Assembly (NCBI RefSeq): GCF_001949145.1
Contig: NW_019091570.1
Span: 99,452 to 163,451, forward strand
Direction of reading: 5' to 3'
Origin: Acanthaster planci
Taxonomy: Eukaryota > Echinodermata > Asteroidea > Valvatida > Acanthasteridae
DNA length: 64,000 bases
Position numbers and translations under genes: made by a program. Below, in pieces: positions 33,952 through 46,203 of this stretch. A model generated the notes under the pieces. It ran no database searches. It was not told the DNA's origin and saw nothing but the letters and a program-made list of their open reading frames with translations. How positions within the stretch are numbered: position 1 is the stretch's first letter; each line of letters begins with the position of its first letter.

Positions 33952-34505
33952 ATTTATGCGCATGTAAATGCATTTAGAAATTGTGATGTCATCCCAAGTA
34001 CCAAATGCAAAGCAGTGTGGAAGAAAAAATTTATCTACATGTATGTTGTTCAGGGGCCACTGTTGTTGCTGATGGGTGTTTTATCAACCATTTAAAAATG
34101 AACTCTGAATGGTCCTTATAGTCTATTTAGAGAGTCAAAACTATTTGAAAATCTTCCGAACAGTGACCTTGGCTAAGAAGACAGTGTGGAGACACCAAAG
34201 AGGGACTTTGAAATAAATTTTCAATTTGATAATTCCGATATGGCCAGTTATTGAGAGAAAACAAAACTAACCTTTGTTATTATCCTTAAATGGGGCAGAG
34301 GCTTCGCAATCAAATTACGGAATAAGCAGAAGTAAAGCGCACATTTAACAGAGCCTGTTATGAAAAGACTTGCTTTTACTGAGATACTGCTTCCTTCTAT
34401 TCTGGTTTTCAGTTCTCAAAATAGCTGAAATGATTTGGATTACCTAGTGAAAATAAACTCCATGGTACATTGGGTATTAAACAATTATGTTTGTCTTTTT
34501 TTTAG
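33952..34505. other. intron before exon at 34506
   Basis: AT-rich DNA with no recognised gene. It ends in a strong pyrimidine tract and acceptor (TTTTTTTTAG, 34496-34505). Confidence 0.6.
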
Positions 34506-34735
34506 CTAAAAATGATGTAAATCCTTCACCAAACATACAAGCAGCAGTTCCCAAACAGAGTGCCACAGTTATGACAGCAGGAGACAGAAAGAACACAGCA
34601 GCAGCATCTTGCATGGTTTCAGAAAATGCAGATGACAGGAAAAGATCTCAAAATGTAACAACAGTGATGAAACCTGAAGTGACTGAAGAATTTGCTAAAG
34701 TAACTGCTGTTCAGACCACTGTGGATTATTCGCAG
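34506..34735 (+). CDS. TUT4/7-like gene, Ser/Thr-rich internal exon
   Basis: The exon is bounded by a long T-tract acceptor and CAG|GTATGT. It joins the zinc-knuckle exon in phase (previous exon ends phase 1; G plus CT gives Ala) and ends in phase 0 after 77 codons counting the split one. The product is AKNDVNPSPNIQAAVPKQSA and onward: hydrophilic, Ala/Thr/Lys-rich, no domain. This fits the disordered C-terminal tail of TUT4/7. Assignment rests on strand, phase and composition; a transcript would settle it. Confidence 0.65.
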
Positions 34736-34927
34736 GTATGTATTTTCCTGCAGTATATTAAATTTTTTTCATCAGCAAAAGCATGTAGGTGTTCATAATG
34801 ATTAGGTGTTCATAAACATCTGGTAACATGTTACCATTCTTTGCTGTAAAGAGCTTTGCTTGCGAACGGACAAAAGTTGATGGTATAAGAACTATGTACA
34901 AAATGAATGGAATTTATAAGAAGATGA

Positions 34928-35194
34928 TTAGAAGATCAGATATAACCAAGGGTTTTAGTTCAAGGTGGACTAGATAAGTTTGTTTCTGAGCTACCTAAAC
35001 TTGGAAAAATTAATTCTCAGCCCATATATTTATCTTTTCCTTTCAAACGGGATGACACCATTAGAAGATCAGATATAACCAAGGGTTTTAGTTCAAGGTG
35101 GAGTAGATAAGTTTGTTTATGAGCTACCTAAACTTAGAAAAATTAATTCCCAACCCAAATATTTATCTTTTCCTTTCAAATGGGATGACACCAT
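34928..35194. repeat. 133-bp tandem duplication in intron
   Basis: TTAGAAGATCAGATATAACC starts at 34928 and again at 35061. The two 133-bp units differ at only a few bases. No coding potential is seen. Confidence 0.9.
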
Positions 35195-36910
35195 TTTTAT
35201 ATTGCATTGTTCAGCTTGAAAATAACTGGCGCAATCGGTATCTTGTCCAATCCAAGTTTTCAGATGTTCTCATGGTTTAGCATTCTCATGGCCAACATCA
35301 GTGGAGGAATGATTTTCAAAGTGTGGGAGGGCAGTTGTTAGACCATCAGGCATCTGCCATATTAATAGGCCAATCCATTAAGCTCCACCCCATTATAGGA
35401 CCTGCTGAAATGGGGGGCCCCCTAGTTGAAACAGTGGGTGGCCACTGGTCCCCCTGCCCCACTTCCGACACCAGTGATTTCTGATAGTTGAGCTTTTTCC
35501 TGGCATGTCTTGAATTCTTTCTTCATGGTATTATAACTTTGGAAGATCAGTTACAAAGTGATGTGCAGACCAAGCTTACCATAAACTTAAAAAAAGTGCT
35601 AGTCCTAAGGAATCAATGCAAAATCAAGCATTTGAAAAGTTGCTTTAGATTTGACATTTCCAATGGCATTGAAGCATCATCATATTCATTGTTATTCCAA
35701 GTAATTCCACATTATATCACCAATATTATTTTACAAACTAGTTTGCGGAGAGACTTGACACTAATGGCTTCTGCCACCTCTCATAGCACAAGTAATTTCT
35801 CGGAAAGAGGGAACCAGTTGGGCGAACAAGAATATAGATACAGTGTATTCATTGCAGTCCATGGCTTTGCTTTCAGTAGCTTTCCAAACTGCAGTGACAT
35901 TGTGAGTCTTTTATGTGTGCTATTGTTTCCCCTCAGTTTTTGTTTTTCTATAAGTTCCTTGTTCTAAATAAAGTTTAACCCACTTACTTTGGGAACATTT
36001 TTGGATTGGCCATGTTTGTAAATTTTTTTTTTCTTTTGAGTGAGCTTATTTAAATTAAAAAAAAGGAACACGTCAGTAGTGTTGCTTGGCTTCCTGCTCC
36101 TCTTTTATTCAAGAATGCCTTTTCCAAGGTAGTTTATTTTTCACAAAATGGAACCTTTCAAAAGCATTGATTTGGCCCACTGTGTTGGCTATATATTTAA
36201 ATTTGTTATTTCTTGAGCTGGATTAGCATAATTACCAAGAGCTAAAAGGCTTAAAGTGTAGCTGCAATGAGTTTTCTTAGACACAAATACTCTTCTTCAC
36301 TGTATGGAAACTCTTCTACATTCCTGTTTGGTGAAATTCATTCAAAGGGCCCTTCTTTAAACACTTAAAGTTATTCCTGCTTTCCTGGAAAACTGAGGGC
36401 ACTGTTGCTGTGAAGTCATCAAGAGAAGACATAGTTCAGTGCATAGGTTTTTCTGTTCAGATTGGAAATCCAAAATTTGAGAAAGGGATTGATTGGTATC
36501 TTTTCATACTGCCATGCATATTGCTATGCACATAAACAACAATGAATCAGCAAAGAAGAGAAAATTGAGTCCACTCAAATGGACAAAAATGCAAGACTTA
36601 CAAACTAATGTAACATTCAGGTTTTCTTCCTAAGATGACATCACAGTTTTTCTCTTGAATATGGAAATACTCGTTGCACAAAAACCAAAATTGCCGTAAA
36701 ATACCCTTTGAAATAGTCAATCAAAAAGTTGGAAATAAGGTTAATTGAAACACACGGGTACACTTTGAAAGTTTGTATGAAAACATATTGATTACAGCTA
36801 CCCTTAAAATACTGCAAACAATATATCTTACTCCTCAAAGGGGAATTTTTGAAATATTGGTGCTGTGAAGAGACTTAACAGTAAACCAGAAATCCATTTT
36901 TGGCCTGCAG
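35195..36910. other. intron of TUT4/7-like gene
   Basis: The 159-residue open frame 35488-35967 has no motif and its splice-compatible part does not fit the phase of the flanking exons. The remainder is AT-rich. It ends with the acceptor CTGCAG at 36905-36910. Confidence 0.5.
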
Positions 36911-37519
36911 GGTCATGGCTTGCGGAAGGAGAATAGTATTGGAGATAATTGGGAACTGCATCTAAAGGAAAAGAAACGGCAAAAGACACCACATGTAGAT
37001 CAGAGCAGAATGTCTAAACCACACAGTGGAAACAGCAAGGGACTCGTCCACGTAACTAGTTCCAATACAGTTCCAGTGAATGCTAAAAATGTATTGAGTA
37101 GTTGTGTTGCTTCAGCTGATTCAGAACAAAAACCAGTGAGTTATTCTTCATTACAGAATGAGCATGTGAAGGTTGAGCAACCATTAGCACAGACAACAAC
37201 TTCTCTATTACATAAAGCACTGCTGGAACCAAAGATTCTTGATAGGCAGTCATTTCAAGATATACAAAGACAGCAGCAGCAGTATCTTCAAAATGCAAGG
37301 CAACAGCTTGTTCATCAATCACAATCTTTTCCATCCTGCCAGTCTGCCCTGTCTATAGTCAGTACGTCCTCAAAGAATGCACATTTGGTTCAAGGTAGCC
37401 CACTTTCTTATGAACAGCCAGACTGCCATCAAGAGCATTCACATCAGCGGCAACAACTTCCACAGCACAAGGTTCAGCAAGTGTTACCACAAGAAGAACA
37501 GCATCAAAGAATTCATAGT
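36911..37519 (+). CDS. TUT4/7-like gene, Gln/Ser-rich exon of 203 codons
   Basis: Bounded by CCTGCAG and AGT|GTAAGC; phase 0 at both ends and fully open for 609 bases. The product starts GHGLRKENSIGDNWELHLKE and becomes Gln/His-rich (a QRQQQQYLQ run, later QEHSHQRQQLPQHKVQQV). A short Leu-containing helix (TTSLLHKALLEPKILDRQS) is the only ordered-looking part. Such Gln-rich tails often mediate protein contacts or condensate formation; here that is inference only. Length, open frame and clean splice sites make it a real exon. Confidence 0.75.
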
Positions 37520-37986
37520 GTAAGCCTATCACTTCTTATATTTTTGTAATTTTGAAGAGTGTATTGTCCAGTGAACCAGAATTGTCCAGATGTATGTGAG
37601 ATTTGCCTTTCATACATGTAGCAGTACAAGATGTGGCAATAAAGAAATGAAGACTTAATAAACATAGCCTTCAGTTGTTCAAAGAATGAGATAGGACTTA
37701 TAGTACGGCAGCATACCAAATTTGGGGCACACATAGCTTGATGCATTCCCTCAACATTTAGATATTAAGGCACTCATGATATTACCCAGGTGAGATGTGG
37801 CTGCCATATTCCGTAACGGCTGCCATCAAAATGACCACTAAAGTTATTTTAAAATTACTAAGGGCTCAGACGCTATTGGGAAAAAAGTCTGAGGGTATTC
37901 TGACCACTGGTTCTTTTGAGTTGATAGATTTGTTATGATGTATTGTGTGGACTGCATCTTAAAATACTTGTTTCAAAATAATCTTT
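37520..37986. other. intron
   Basis: No gene is recognised. It contains short AT-rich spacer up to a SINE-like segment. Confidence 0.5.
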
Positions 37987-38165
37987 GGGAGTTGGGTTGG
38001 CAAGGTAGTTCTTTCTTCGCCTTTCACCTCTGTGGCCCATGTTCAATCTCCGGTTCGGTCCACATGTGGATAGGGTTTTCAGTCCCTACCTGACTTCTGT
38101 GGATTTTATCCAGAAAAATTTCCTTTCTGGTGTTTTCCTCCCACCTCTAAAACTGTAACTTATTG
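37987..38165 (+). mobile_element. tRNA-derived SINE
   Basis: The order GTTGGGTTGGCAAGGTAGTT (A-box region), CGCCTTTCACCTCTGTGGCC, GGTTCGGTCCACATGTGG (B-box), then ...TTTTCCTCCCACC is the layout of tRNA-related SINEs seen in many marine invertebrates, whose body also contains a GTTTTCCTCCC phrase. The copy is diverged. The tail is not clearly defined. Confidence 0.65.
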
Positions 38166-40118
38166 CCTTTTCTCTACAGATGCGAGTGGTTGTAGGTCAT
38201 TTTTTGGCTGCCCAATGCACCCTTAAATGCCATCAGCTCAACCACATTTAAATGTTTGCATTGTACTATGTGTAATGTCTTAATTGTACAGTGCATTTGA
38301 ACACATCTATGTGAAATTTACACTTTAACAAAACATTATGAATTTTTAAATTTTCCTTGTTTTCACATTCTTCTTGACATGTCTCCTTAACTAAAGGTTT
38401 TACAAAATTCTTCTCGCAAGACCTTGGGTTGCCTGTGTGTAGGTAGCCTTTTTCAAGATGGGTTATGGTACTTTTTTGTCGAAGGGAGATAATACGGCCT
38501 TATGCATGGGACCCACGGCAAACAAGCTACCATGTTTTATCCCAGTGCTTCAACCTGCATACAGTACAATTACTGTAGCAATGTACAGTAAAGTGTATGT
38601 ACTGCAGTTCATTTACGAACATACACGTGTACATGCTGTACAGGGCCTGTCGAGTAGAAAGCCAACCACTTATTGGGTCTGTAGCAGTGTCTTTCTTTAA
38701 TTTTCTTCCAGTTTTGCAAGATTGTTTTTTTGGGGGGAGGATAATCAGGTATGCAGGGTATGAATATCAACTACTAGTCTTAAGCCCATCATATAAAACA
38801 AGCTTTCAAAGAATATGAATGATTCATTTTAATGGACCAATTACGAGCTCTTGAATAACATGACATGTACATGTAAATCATGCATATAGCTAGCAACAAG
38901 GTGTCCAGTCGCAAAATGAGTATGAGGGTGATATTCGTAACTTAACATTTATTGTGTTTACGGGTATTTCATTCAATGAAATGTGGGAAATGGCAACCCA
39001 ATCATGACAACAGTAGGATGAAGAATTGTGGAGCCCTCAGTACAGGAGTACAAACTGAGCATTCAAAGACTTTCACCCTTGGTGATAGTCTATTATTACA
39101 GGGTTACTTCACAGAAGGTACAACAGTCTGTTAATTAAACATGACCAATGTCCCGCACTGACCATTGGAGAGCTGTTTTCACTTGTACTCTTTTAACTGT
39201 AGTGAGTTTTGCTGGCTTGGTCAAAAACCATTAAGACATTGGGTTATGGACTGGAGCCCAGGCAATGTATGGGTGAGTGTGGGTAGTGAGTATTGATGCA
39301 CAGCATTTGGAAAAGGCATGCATATATATACACACACCGATGGGCTATACCATCGTGAACAGGTGTACACACCGTATATTCTGTTGGCCAGATTTGCACA
39401 ATATCTTGGTCTAGGCTTATATGTGGGATGTTTGGAGATTTTTGAGAATCAAAATGCATCATTTTTTTAATGTTGTAAAATTTTTACTTTTGCTCAGAAC
39501 TTTGATTTTTTGGCATGATTTTTAACGCGACATGTTTTAGCACATATATGGGAAGGCAACATGCCAAGGACATTTTAATTTCAGAGCTTAGAAATGCGAA
39601 TATGTTCTGTTTCAAACAGACGTGGAACGTCTCAAGTTTTTTAAATATTATGAAATTAATTTTGAAATTGCAGTGTAGTGCTGTCTATCACAAAACGAAA
39701 AGGACAAGTCAAGGAAATCATGACCAAAAACCTGGGTTTAACAAGGGTTTACAGTGTGAGTAAAATAGACACAAGAATGAAGTAATGGCTGTACAAGGTT
39801 TGTAATGTAAACATGTTTTTGTGGAAGTTATTTACTTGGTCTGTTTTAATTTTCTTTGTTTTGTGGTTTTAGTTTTGTTTTTTACATCACATCCCATATT
39901 TAGGGAGGACAGTGCATTAAAAATTGAAATCACTAGGTATGAACCAGAGTAGCATCTCCAAAGTAACCTTGGAACTATACAGTTGCAGCAAACCCTTTAA
40001 TGTATATGTACATGCATACATAATGTTCTTTTTACATAAAACCAATGGCTCAACAGAGGAGACACAGAGTCCTCATGGGAAAAGTTCTTGATTTAGAGTC
40101 TTGGAATTGTAGCATTAG
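38166..40118. other. intron, no recognised gene
   Basis: AT-rich spacer with an ACATGTACATGTAA patch near 38862 and a TATATATACACACAC patch near 39323. Short frames carry no motif. Confidence 0.45.
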
Positions 40119-40385
40119 TGTCAGATGACCAGTGGGGGCACTAGCACGGATCCACACAAAAGCCGTGTGGTGGGCCCTTGCTGGTTAGCCTGGGAGACCC
40201 GTTGCTGTGGTGCCGGTGTAGAAGTGTTTTCTAGGTTACATTGTTTTGGGTGGGGTTTGGCGTTTATGCCAGACAGGAGTAACAGTGTGAAAATAAACGG
40301 CTGAGAGTCACAAAAACCTTAGCAGAAGTCTTCATAATGTCTTTCATCAGCTCGAGAAAGACCCATAGAGGAGGTTCATGTCACA
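40119..40385 (+). mobile_element. candidate LTR with adjacent primer-binding site
   Basis: The 267-bp block begins TGTCAGATGACCAG, contains AATAAA (40293-40298) and ends GTCACA. It is followed directly by TTGGTGGCAGCGGCGG (40386-40401), a phrase commonly found as primer-binding site right after the 5' LTR in animal Ty3/gypsy elements. No second copy is in the window, so this is a 5' end of a truncated element. Confidence 0.6.
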
Positions 40386-40723
40386 TTGGTGGCAGCGGCG
40401 GCACGCTGACGGAGAAGACAGGTGAATTTTTCTCTCTTTTTTTCTGGCATGTACAACCGAGTCACGTTCGTCTGACATCCAACTCGCCAATCAGCAGGGA
40501 TGTGGTCTGGAATAGGGCCTCAGAAATTGTGGGTCTTCCTGGTGGACAGGGGAAAATGCCGTTTATCACTTTCGATGAACTCAAGTATTTTTTCAAGGGC
40601 CAGCTCAGTGAAAAGACACTGATGAACCGGACTCTTTTTTTCAAGGATGTTGGCCAAGAGAGTTTTACTCTGGAAGATGTGGGCAGGAAGGGAGTAGTGA
40701 AAGTGAGAGAGGTCAGATGGTGA
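40386..40723 (+). pseudogene. unrecognised reading frame downstream of the LTR
   Basis: The open frame 40337-40723 (128 residues) includes MPFITFDELKYFFKGQLSEK and FFKDVGQESFTLEDVGRKGV. It starts inside the LTR, so the real start must be later, perhaps at the ATG near 40556. The position suggests the first ORF of the LTR element, but I recognise no gag domain. Downstream, to about 41100, Cys-rich text appears in broken frames. Confidence 0.4.
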
Positions 40724-43540
40724 GTGTCATACCATGCATGGTCTGCACCAACATGGTACGTGCAGTAGACTGTGAGAAGAAGCAGAGTTATGTTCTAGTG
40801 GGAACATTATCGAGTTGCACCTTTCAGTGCAGCAGGAGTAGGGCTTAGTTTTGGGACACTCAATGATGTTATTGTCAGTTCACCTAATGTCAGGGCCCAC
40901 AGGGAACCGCCCCGTGGTAAAGATGGCAGCACAGCAGCTGTGGGTGTTGTTGCAGGGGGCGGGGCTTCATCTTCAGAGTCCACTCCTTTCCCATACTACA
41001 GCAAGTGCCATGGGGAACTGCCCCATGCTAACGATGGCTACATAGTCAAGCTGTGCGTGCTGTTGCAATGTGGCCGGGGCTTCATCATGGGACTCCCCAC
41101 ATTTTCACTCTACAACTACAAGTGCTAGGATGTACAAATAGCAACCTTTTTGTGCAAATCCGAACCTAGTCTCCCACACTTGGTGCTCACGGGCTGTGGC
41201 AGCCTCAGTAGCAGGGGCAGGAACCCATGTAAAAAAAATCCAACAACAGATGCCATACGGCAGACAGAAGGGACCTTTCCCAGCAGCACTGAAGTCCTCC
41301 AATTCACAGTGTGTCAAAACCTAGCCTTCAATCCGAGCAGGTGTGGTTGTTCGGCAAATTCATAACCAACCCCATAACACGACAATCTACAACAGGAGTC
41401 ACATCACTCATGTTCGGTCCCCATATACTGTGCATGCATTTAGTTTGTGTATTTACATGCATAATAGTGACATGTTGGGGTACAAGTTGACTTTTACTGC
41501 ATTGCACTTGTATGTACAAAGTCAAATTGCCCACCTAAAAGACCCAAACAAAAACTTTCCGTTCTCATCCATACGGTTTCCTTTTTGCATGATACTTTCT
41601 CATTAGGGAGTTCATGATATTCCTCACTATTCACAAGTGGAGAAATGTCATAGAAAACTCGGCAGAACTGAAAAAAATCCCTTCTAAAATGTTGGCTTCA
41701 CTTCCAACTTCTGACTCTATTACTTTTGAGGTACGTGACAAAGACAGGCAAAAATTTGGCAGAAAATGGATTTTTATAATGTGCAAGTTAGCGAAAGGGA
41801 CTTTGAATGTTTCAATTCTAATCGGTATGGAAATGAGGGGCAAACAACTTCATCCAAGCTTGATGTTGATTGATTACCTTCCCGAGTCAAGAGCCATTTT
41901 ATTGGCCTCTGGCGCTGAGGATTCAGTGCGCATATGCGCACCATCTAAGTGAGGGGCATGAACAAACGTGGCGTGGAGCCCCCCCACGGATGGACACACT
42001 GGATGACATGGAGCTGGATGTCAAAACTCCTCGGGCAGAAGGGTCTACATAATAGTAGGGCTACTTCCACCTGAAGCGGCTCACCCCCTCATTTTCTTGA
42101 GAAGGCCTGCTGCCGTTTCCGGGAAGAACTCATTCGGCAAACAAAAGTCCACCAGCAGCCACCTTCCAACGGTGGGGTGCTTCAGTGCCAACATTTCTAC
42201 CTTAGCATCCTTGTTTTCTTCATTAATGTTCAAGTAAGCATTTTTTCTGTTTTCCCAGTGCTGGCGGGTCTGACCTAGAGGCAGTTGACGTTACAGTATT
42301 TTCTGGGCAGATTCCTGAATTGAGAGGATATTTTTAAAGGGAAGGTTAACCACTTCCTGCTGGGCGACCCATTTTTTAATACATAGGCCCCTTACATGAA
42401 GCTGGGAGCCCGAAACCGGGACAGAACTGGGCCTTGTAACAAAAGACTGTGCTCGGCACAAAAGATTGAGCTGCTGGGCATTACTGGCATTTTTTCACTC
42501 TCAATAGTGGAGATAATCCAGCCTTGTTTTGAAACAGTATACCACAGTTTGGGGCATTTAGAGTGAGCAGATTACCACCGGGGACAAAAGCGCTCCACCA
42601 CCTCAGCGATGAGCTACACAGCACCGCTACACGCTAATCTGGCCCCTATTGAAAACATATTGATAATATGGCTGATCAATTGGAGTTGACGTGCAGTGAT
42701 GCCCACTGCAATGCTTTTGCAGTGTGTGACCTACAACATCTGGATATGGCACCATGATCATACTGGTATAGTCTGAGAATATGTTGGAGGCAGCAAACGC
42801 TGAAGGCTTCAAGATCGAAGGAACCTCTCCTAATAGTGACAAGGAGAGTTGCTGACAACCCACAATGCTCTTGACATTGCTCTGCATGTATTCATTGGTC
42901 TTATGCTCCAAGTAGAAGATGCAGAGCAATTTCCTCAGGAGTTTGGCTATAAATGCCTGGATTTATCTTTCTCTGTCAGTAGTATCCACCCGTATAATTT
43001 GACAGAGACCACCAGGAATTTGAAGAGTCTGCACTTGGCAGGAAAGCCAGTGGTACTTTTCCACAACTTGTTGAGTCTGGCCATTGCCGCAGTGGCTATG
43101 GTGGTCCAGGTGCAGCCATTCTGTGACGGTTGCTCCCAAGTGTGGTTTAGTGTTCATGAAATACAAATGTTTCCTATGTTGTCATGCATAGCTGTTTGCA
43201 ATCTTGCAAATTCTAAGTTGCCACAAAAAAGCAAGAGCAGATATTTGTTACAATTGTTGAACGCACTGTACAATCTGGAACATGTATGCCATTACTTACC
43301 CTTGATCAGGCAGAAAAGAAATCATTTGGTAATTATACATGTATTTTTATTAAATGGTCATCATTACCTAATAAATCACCCCAATTTTCATTTTTCATCA
43401 GAAGTGCAGAAACTGCTGTAAATACACATTGTACAAATGAGGTGTTCAACTTTGATAATTTAAGAATTTATTTTCTAATACTTGACTTGACTTGAAAATA
43501 TGACAATAAAATTGGGTAACCTAATCACGGTCTCCTTACA
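40724..43540. other. intron, unassigned
   Basis: Several moderate frames (42627-42929 minus, 42849-43421 plus) overlap on opposite strands and show no family motif. The first 400 bases may be the remains of the LTR element's body, with a repeated CATGG(G)GAACTGCCCC / CAGGGAACCGCCCC phrase at about 40907 and 41010. Confidence 0.4.
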
Positions 43541-43990
43541 GGCCTTAATGTCGTGTCAAAACAGCTCGTTGAGCAAATCCTACATCTTGAAAAAAGGCCA
43601 GGCATTACAAAGCACTTGCATAGTTATGGTGTAAGAAAAGACACTTTGATTACACACTGTGATTGGAATTGATTATAAGTTCAGATATATAAACAAAAGT
43701 TATAGTCCCTGGTGGACTTGATAAAATTATGTTGCATGTTCTGCTCGTTCAGTTGTGCTAGTATGTATTACGGACGCATAGCAATGCAGAAATCCAGAGG
43801 AAGTGCAATGTTACTGAGGGATGTTGCAGGATTATTAGGTACAATTTGGCTAACATTCTATGCTGCAACACCTGCACCCAGTGTGTCCTTTTATACATCA
43901 GTGAGGCAAAGCAGCAACTGGCTAATAAGAGTCACTGAGCTCCTTTGAAGCATCAGGCAATCCACCCAGAGCTCTCTCACCAATTTCAGA
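43541..43990 (+). other. possible coding remnant (DIRS-like RNase H?)
   Basis: At 43541-43660 an acceptor-like CTTACAG is followed by an open stretch with QLVEQILHLEKRPGITKHL. At 43790-43950 the text LRDVAGLLGTIWLTFYAATP has the order of the DIRS RNase H segment seen at 7370-7440 (DVAQLIGSLVA...GVPYAPLHYRAL). Similarity is weak and could be chance. Confidence 0.25.
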
Positions 43991-44200
43991 GAAAAAAATG
44001 TAATAATGGACCTAGCTAGAATTATCTGGAGGCCTGTGCCATTTGTAGCCTTATTCTTCGTATAACATTTATGGCCTAGCGGATGTTGGAACTGTCATAT
44101 TGATCTAGAAAGAAAAAGTTTTTAATTTGTCCCATATGATAGGTTTGTGATTTTCTACATATTTAGGATGCTCTCTATTGGTGTACCCTTTTTCTTATAG

Positions 44201-44748
44201 GGTCAGGAGGGAGAGATAACACCAAAGCAGTTTCAGCAGCAACAGGAGAGGTACCAGCAGCAACAGTACTACCAGCAGAAAGGGAGGATGCAGTACCACA
44301 CACGGCAACAGGAAAAGCAGGAGCACCTGCAGCTACAAGGTTACCAGCCGCAGTGGGAGAGGCAGCTTTATCACCACCAGCAGCAGCAACAGTATCACCA
44401 GCAACAGCAGAGGCAGCAGTACCAACAGCAACAGCGGAGGCAACAGCACCAACAGCAACAGTATCCAAATCAGCAATGGCAGTACCAATATCAGGAGAGG
44501 CAACAGTTTTCTTCTCAACCAAAAATACCTGTGCAATCTAAACAAAACCAACCCTGCCTAGTTCAGGAGCAGCAAAGCACTGGTGGAAGATTTAATCTTG
44601 AATGTTTCAATCAGTTGGCACATTCTTTGTGTTTTCAACAAAGTCTGCATCCAAGTGAAAAGCCTCGGACTTTACAAGAAATTGAAGAAGCACAGCTGAG
44701 AAAACACCAACCAGAGCACAAAGAACAGATAAAACCCAACTTCACAGT
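44201..44748 (+). CDS. TUT4/7-like gene, polyglutamine-rich exon
   Basis: Acceptor TTCTTATAG ends at 44200; donor GT|GTAAGC follows 44748. The exon starts in phase 0, matching the preceding exon, and ends in phase 2. The product starts GQEGEITPKQFQQQQERYQQ and is extremely Gln/Tyr/His-rich for about 100 residues, then turns to a less biased stretch with FNLECFNQLAHSLCFQQSLH and EKPRTLQEIEEAQLRKHQPE. The Q-tract is CAG/CAA mixed with CAC/TAC, so it is not a pure triplet repeat. The antisense frames here are only shadows. Confidence 0.75.
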
Positions 44749-45831
44749 GTAAGCTACCTCGCTTTTATTTCAACAAAATAAATTCAGCTCTTTAAATGTC
44801 TCCGTAAAAAGTTACAGAAAGGCACAAACTGCACATTTAGTAAAGGGTTTTCTTTAAAGAGGTAAAGGGTTTTCTCTTAAAGAGGCTTTTTTGCAGAACA
44901 TCAACTGGCTGCTGACCAACATGCAACAGCATTTGTTCAAGTAATTCGTTGTGTGAATCTAACAACAGTGTCATATTTGTATGATACTGATATTGTGAAT
45001 GCAGAGGCAGCATTGTCTAACAAGCTCTTCATCGTGATGGGTTTGAAATTATGTTTTTAAGCCAAAAGCAAGAAAACAAACTCCTCTCAACTCGGATGAA
45101 AGCTTCAAAAGTTGTGATTAAACATACGTAATTTTTTGAGCCATATTTTGAACATTGCAAGTAATGCACTCGAGTCGAAATACATGTAGTGAAGCTCTGT
45201 ACCATAAATCAGTTTTACACTTTAATATCAAAACAAGTTTTGTAGTACACATTTAAAAATGTTACCTCCTTAATGAGGCTGTTTTATTTGTTGAAAATCA
45301 AAAAGAAAAAAAATTGGAAAAAATTGTTTTACAAAATTGCACGTCCTAAAATTACATTGGGTGCAATGGAATGATAGGGCATTTATGAAACGAGTGGTTC
45401 AGGCTTTATAGTCTTCACTGGTTCCAGCCATTTAAGGAGACTCCGGCCATTGCCGACTGGTACCAGCGAAGCCAAAGACTAAGCCGAAGCCACCCGTTTC
45501 GTAAATGCCCATAGGAAACCTTTAAGTCAAGTCAGCAACGCGAAAATCAAATCAGCAGGCACTTTCTGGAAATAAAAAATCTTAAAAACTGTTCATGTTT
45601 TCATTCTGCCGTTTTTTTTCTTCCTCAAGCTTGTAAAGCAACAACTCATTTTACAATCTTCCTGAGCACCTTTTTTCTTAAAACATTTTCAAGTTTTGCC
45701 AGAATTAATTTTCTCATCTGTTTCAGAATCATCCTGGTGGTGATTCACAAAAGGAGGAGGTTGCATGATACGATATTCCCAAATATGAACTTTCAGACTT
45801 TCTTTTGAATATTTTTTCTTTCTGATCACAG
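44749..45831. other. intron containing a hairpin MITE
   Basis: AT-rich intron ending in the acceptor TCTGATCACAG (45821-45831). Apart from the hairpin at 45377-45510 I see no feature. A duplicated phrase AAAGGGTTTTCT(C)TTAAAGAGG occurs at 44843 and 44865. Confidence 0.55.
45377..45510. mobile_element. foldback MITE with about 50-bp arms
   Basis: The left arm (45377-45427, GGGCATTTATGAAACGAGTG onward) is the reverse complement, about 80 percent by eye, of the right arm (45459-45510, ending CCCGTTTCGTAAATGCCC). Arms include a TAGTCTT core. The loop is about 30 bp. It resembles small palindromic DNA-transposon derivatives. Confidence 0.75.
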
Positions 45832-46203
45832 GTCAGAGCATCATAATGGCACAACTGAAGATCAAATTTTCCTCTTGTCTCATGTGGCAAACTCACCTGC
45901 TGTGTCAGCAAGGATAGAGGAATCCCCTTGTCTGAACAGTCAGGCGTCAGTTCATGGTATCAATCCTGATTCAGCACAATTTGGAGTTTTACAAGGGAAA
46001 GTTTGGGACCAAAATAGTCAGCCAATTTTGACACCTCCTACTGGACAGAGAAGTCTTGGGGGCAGTGGTTTGCCAGTTAACACCAGTCAATTGTGTCAAA
46101 TGGCATGTGAAGTAAGTCCTATCACGTATCAATATAGGACTAATTTCGAGGAGAGTAATATAGGAAGTGCACTTCTTCAGGGTGTTGGCATGCTGCAGAA
46201 CAG
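45832..46203 (+). CDS. TUT4/7-like gene, exon of about 124 codons
   Basis: Acceptor CACAG|GTCAGAG and donor AACAG|GTGGGT bound an exon that continues the previous one exactly: GT plus G gives Val, then SEHHNGTTEDQIFLLSHVAN. It ends in phase 2. Composition is Ser/Gln/Asn-rich with Pro and Gly (for example QPILTPPTGQRSLGGSGLP) and a hydrophobic end (NIGSALLQGVGMLQN). No domain is recognised. The exact phase agreement across four introns supports one transcript. Confidence 0.7.

Noticed and set aside
35488-35967. 159-residue plus-strand open frame in an intron, with a Ser/Asn-rich part near a GTGAGT donor
   Set aside because: No motif, and both possible acceptors give phase 2 while the flanking exons need phase 0, so it does not fit the host transcript.
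43541-43670. Possible host exon after CTTACAG encoding QLVEQILHLEKRPGITKHL
   Set aside because: No matching donor in a compatible phase with exons at 37519 and 44201, which already join directly in phase 0.
44175-44551. Long antisense frames rich in Ala/Val and Leu opposite the Gln-rich exon
   Set aside because: Complement of CAG/CAA repeats always gives such frames; the sense exon has proper splice sites and phase.
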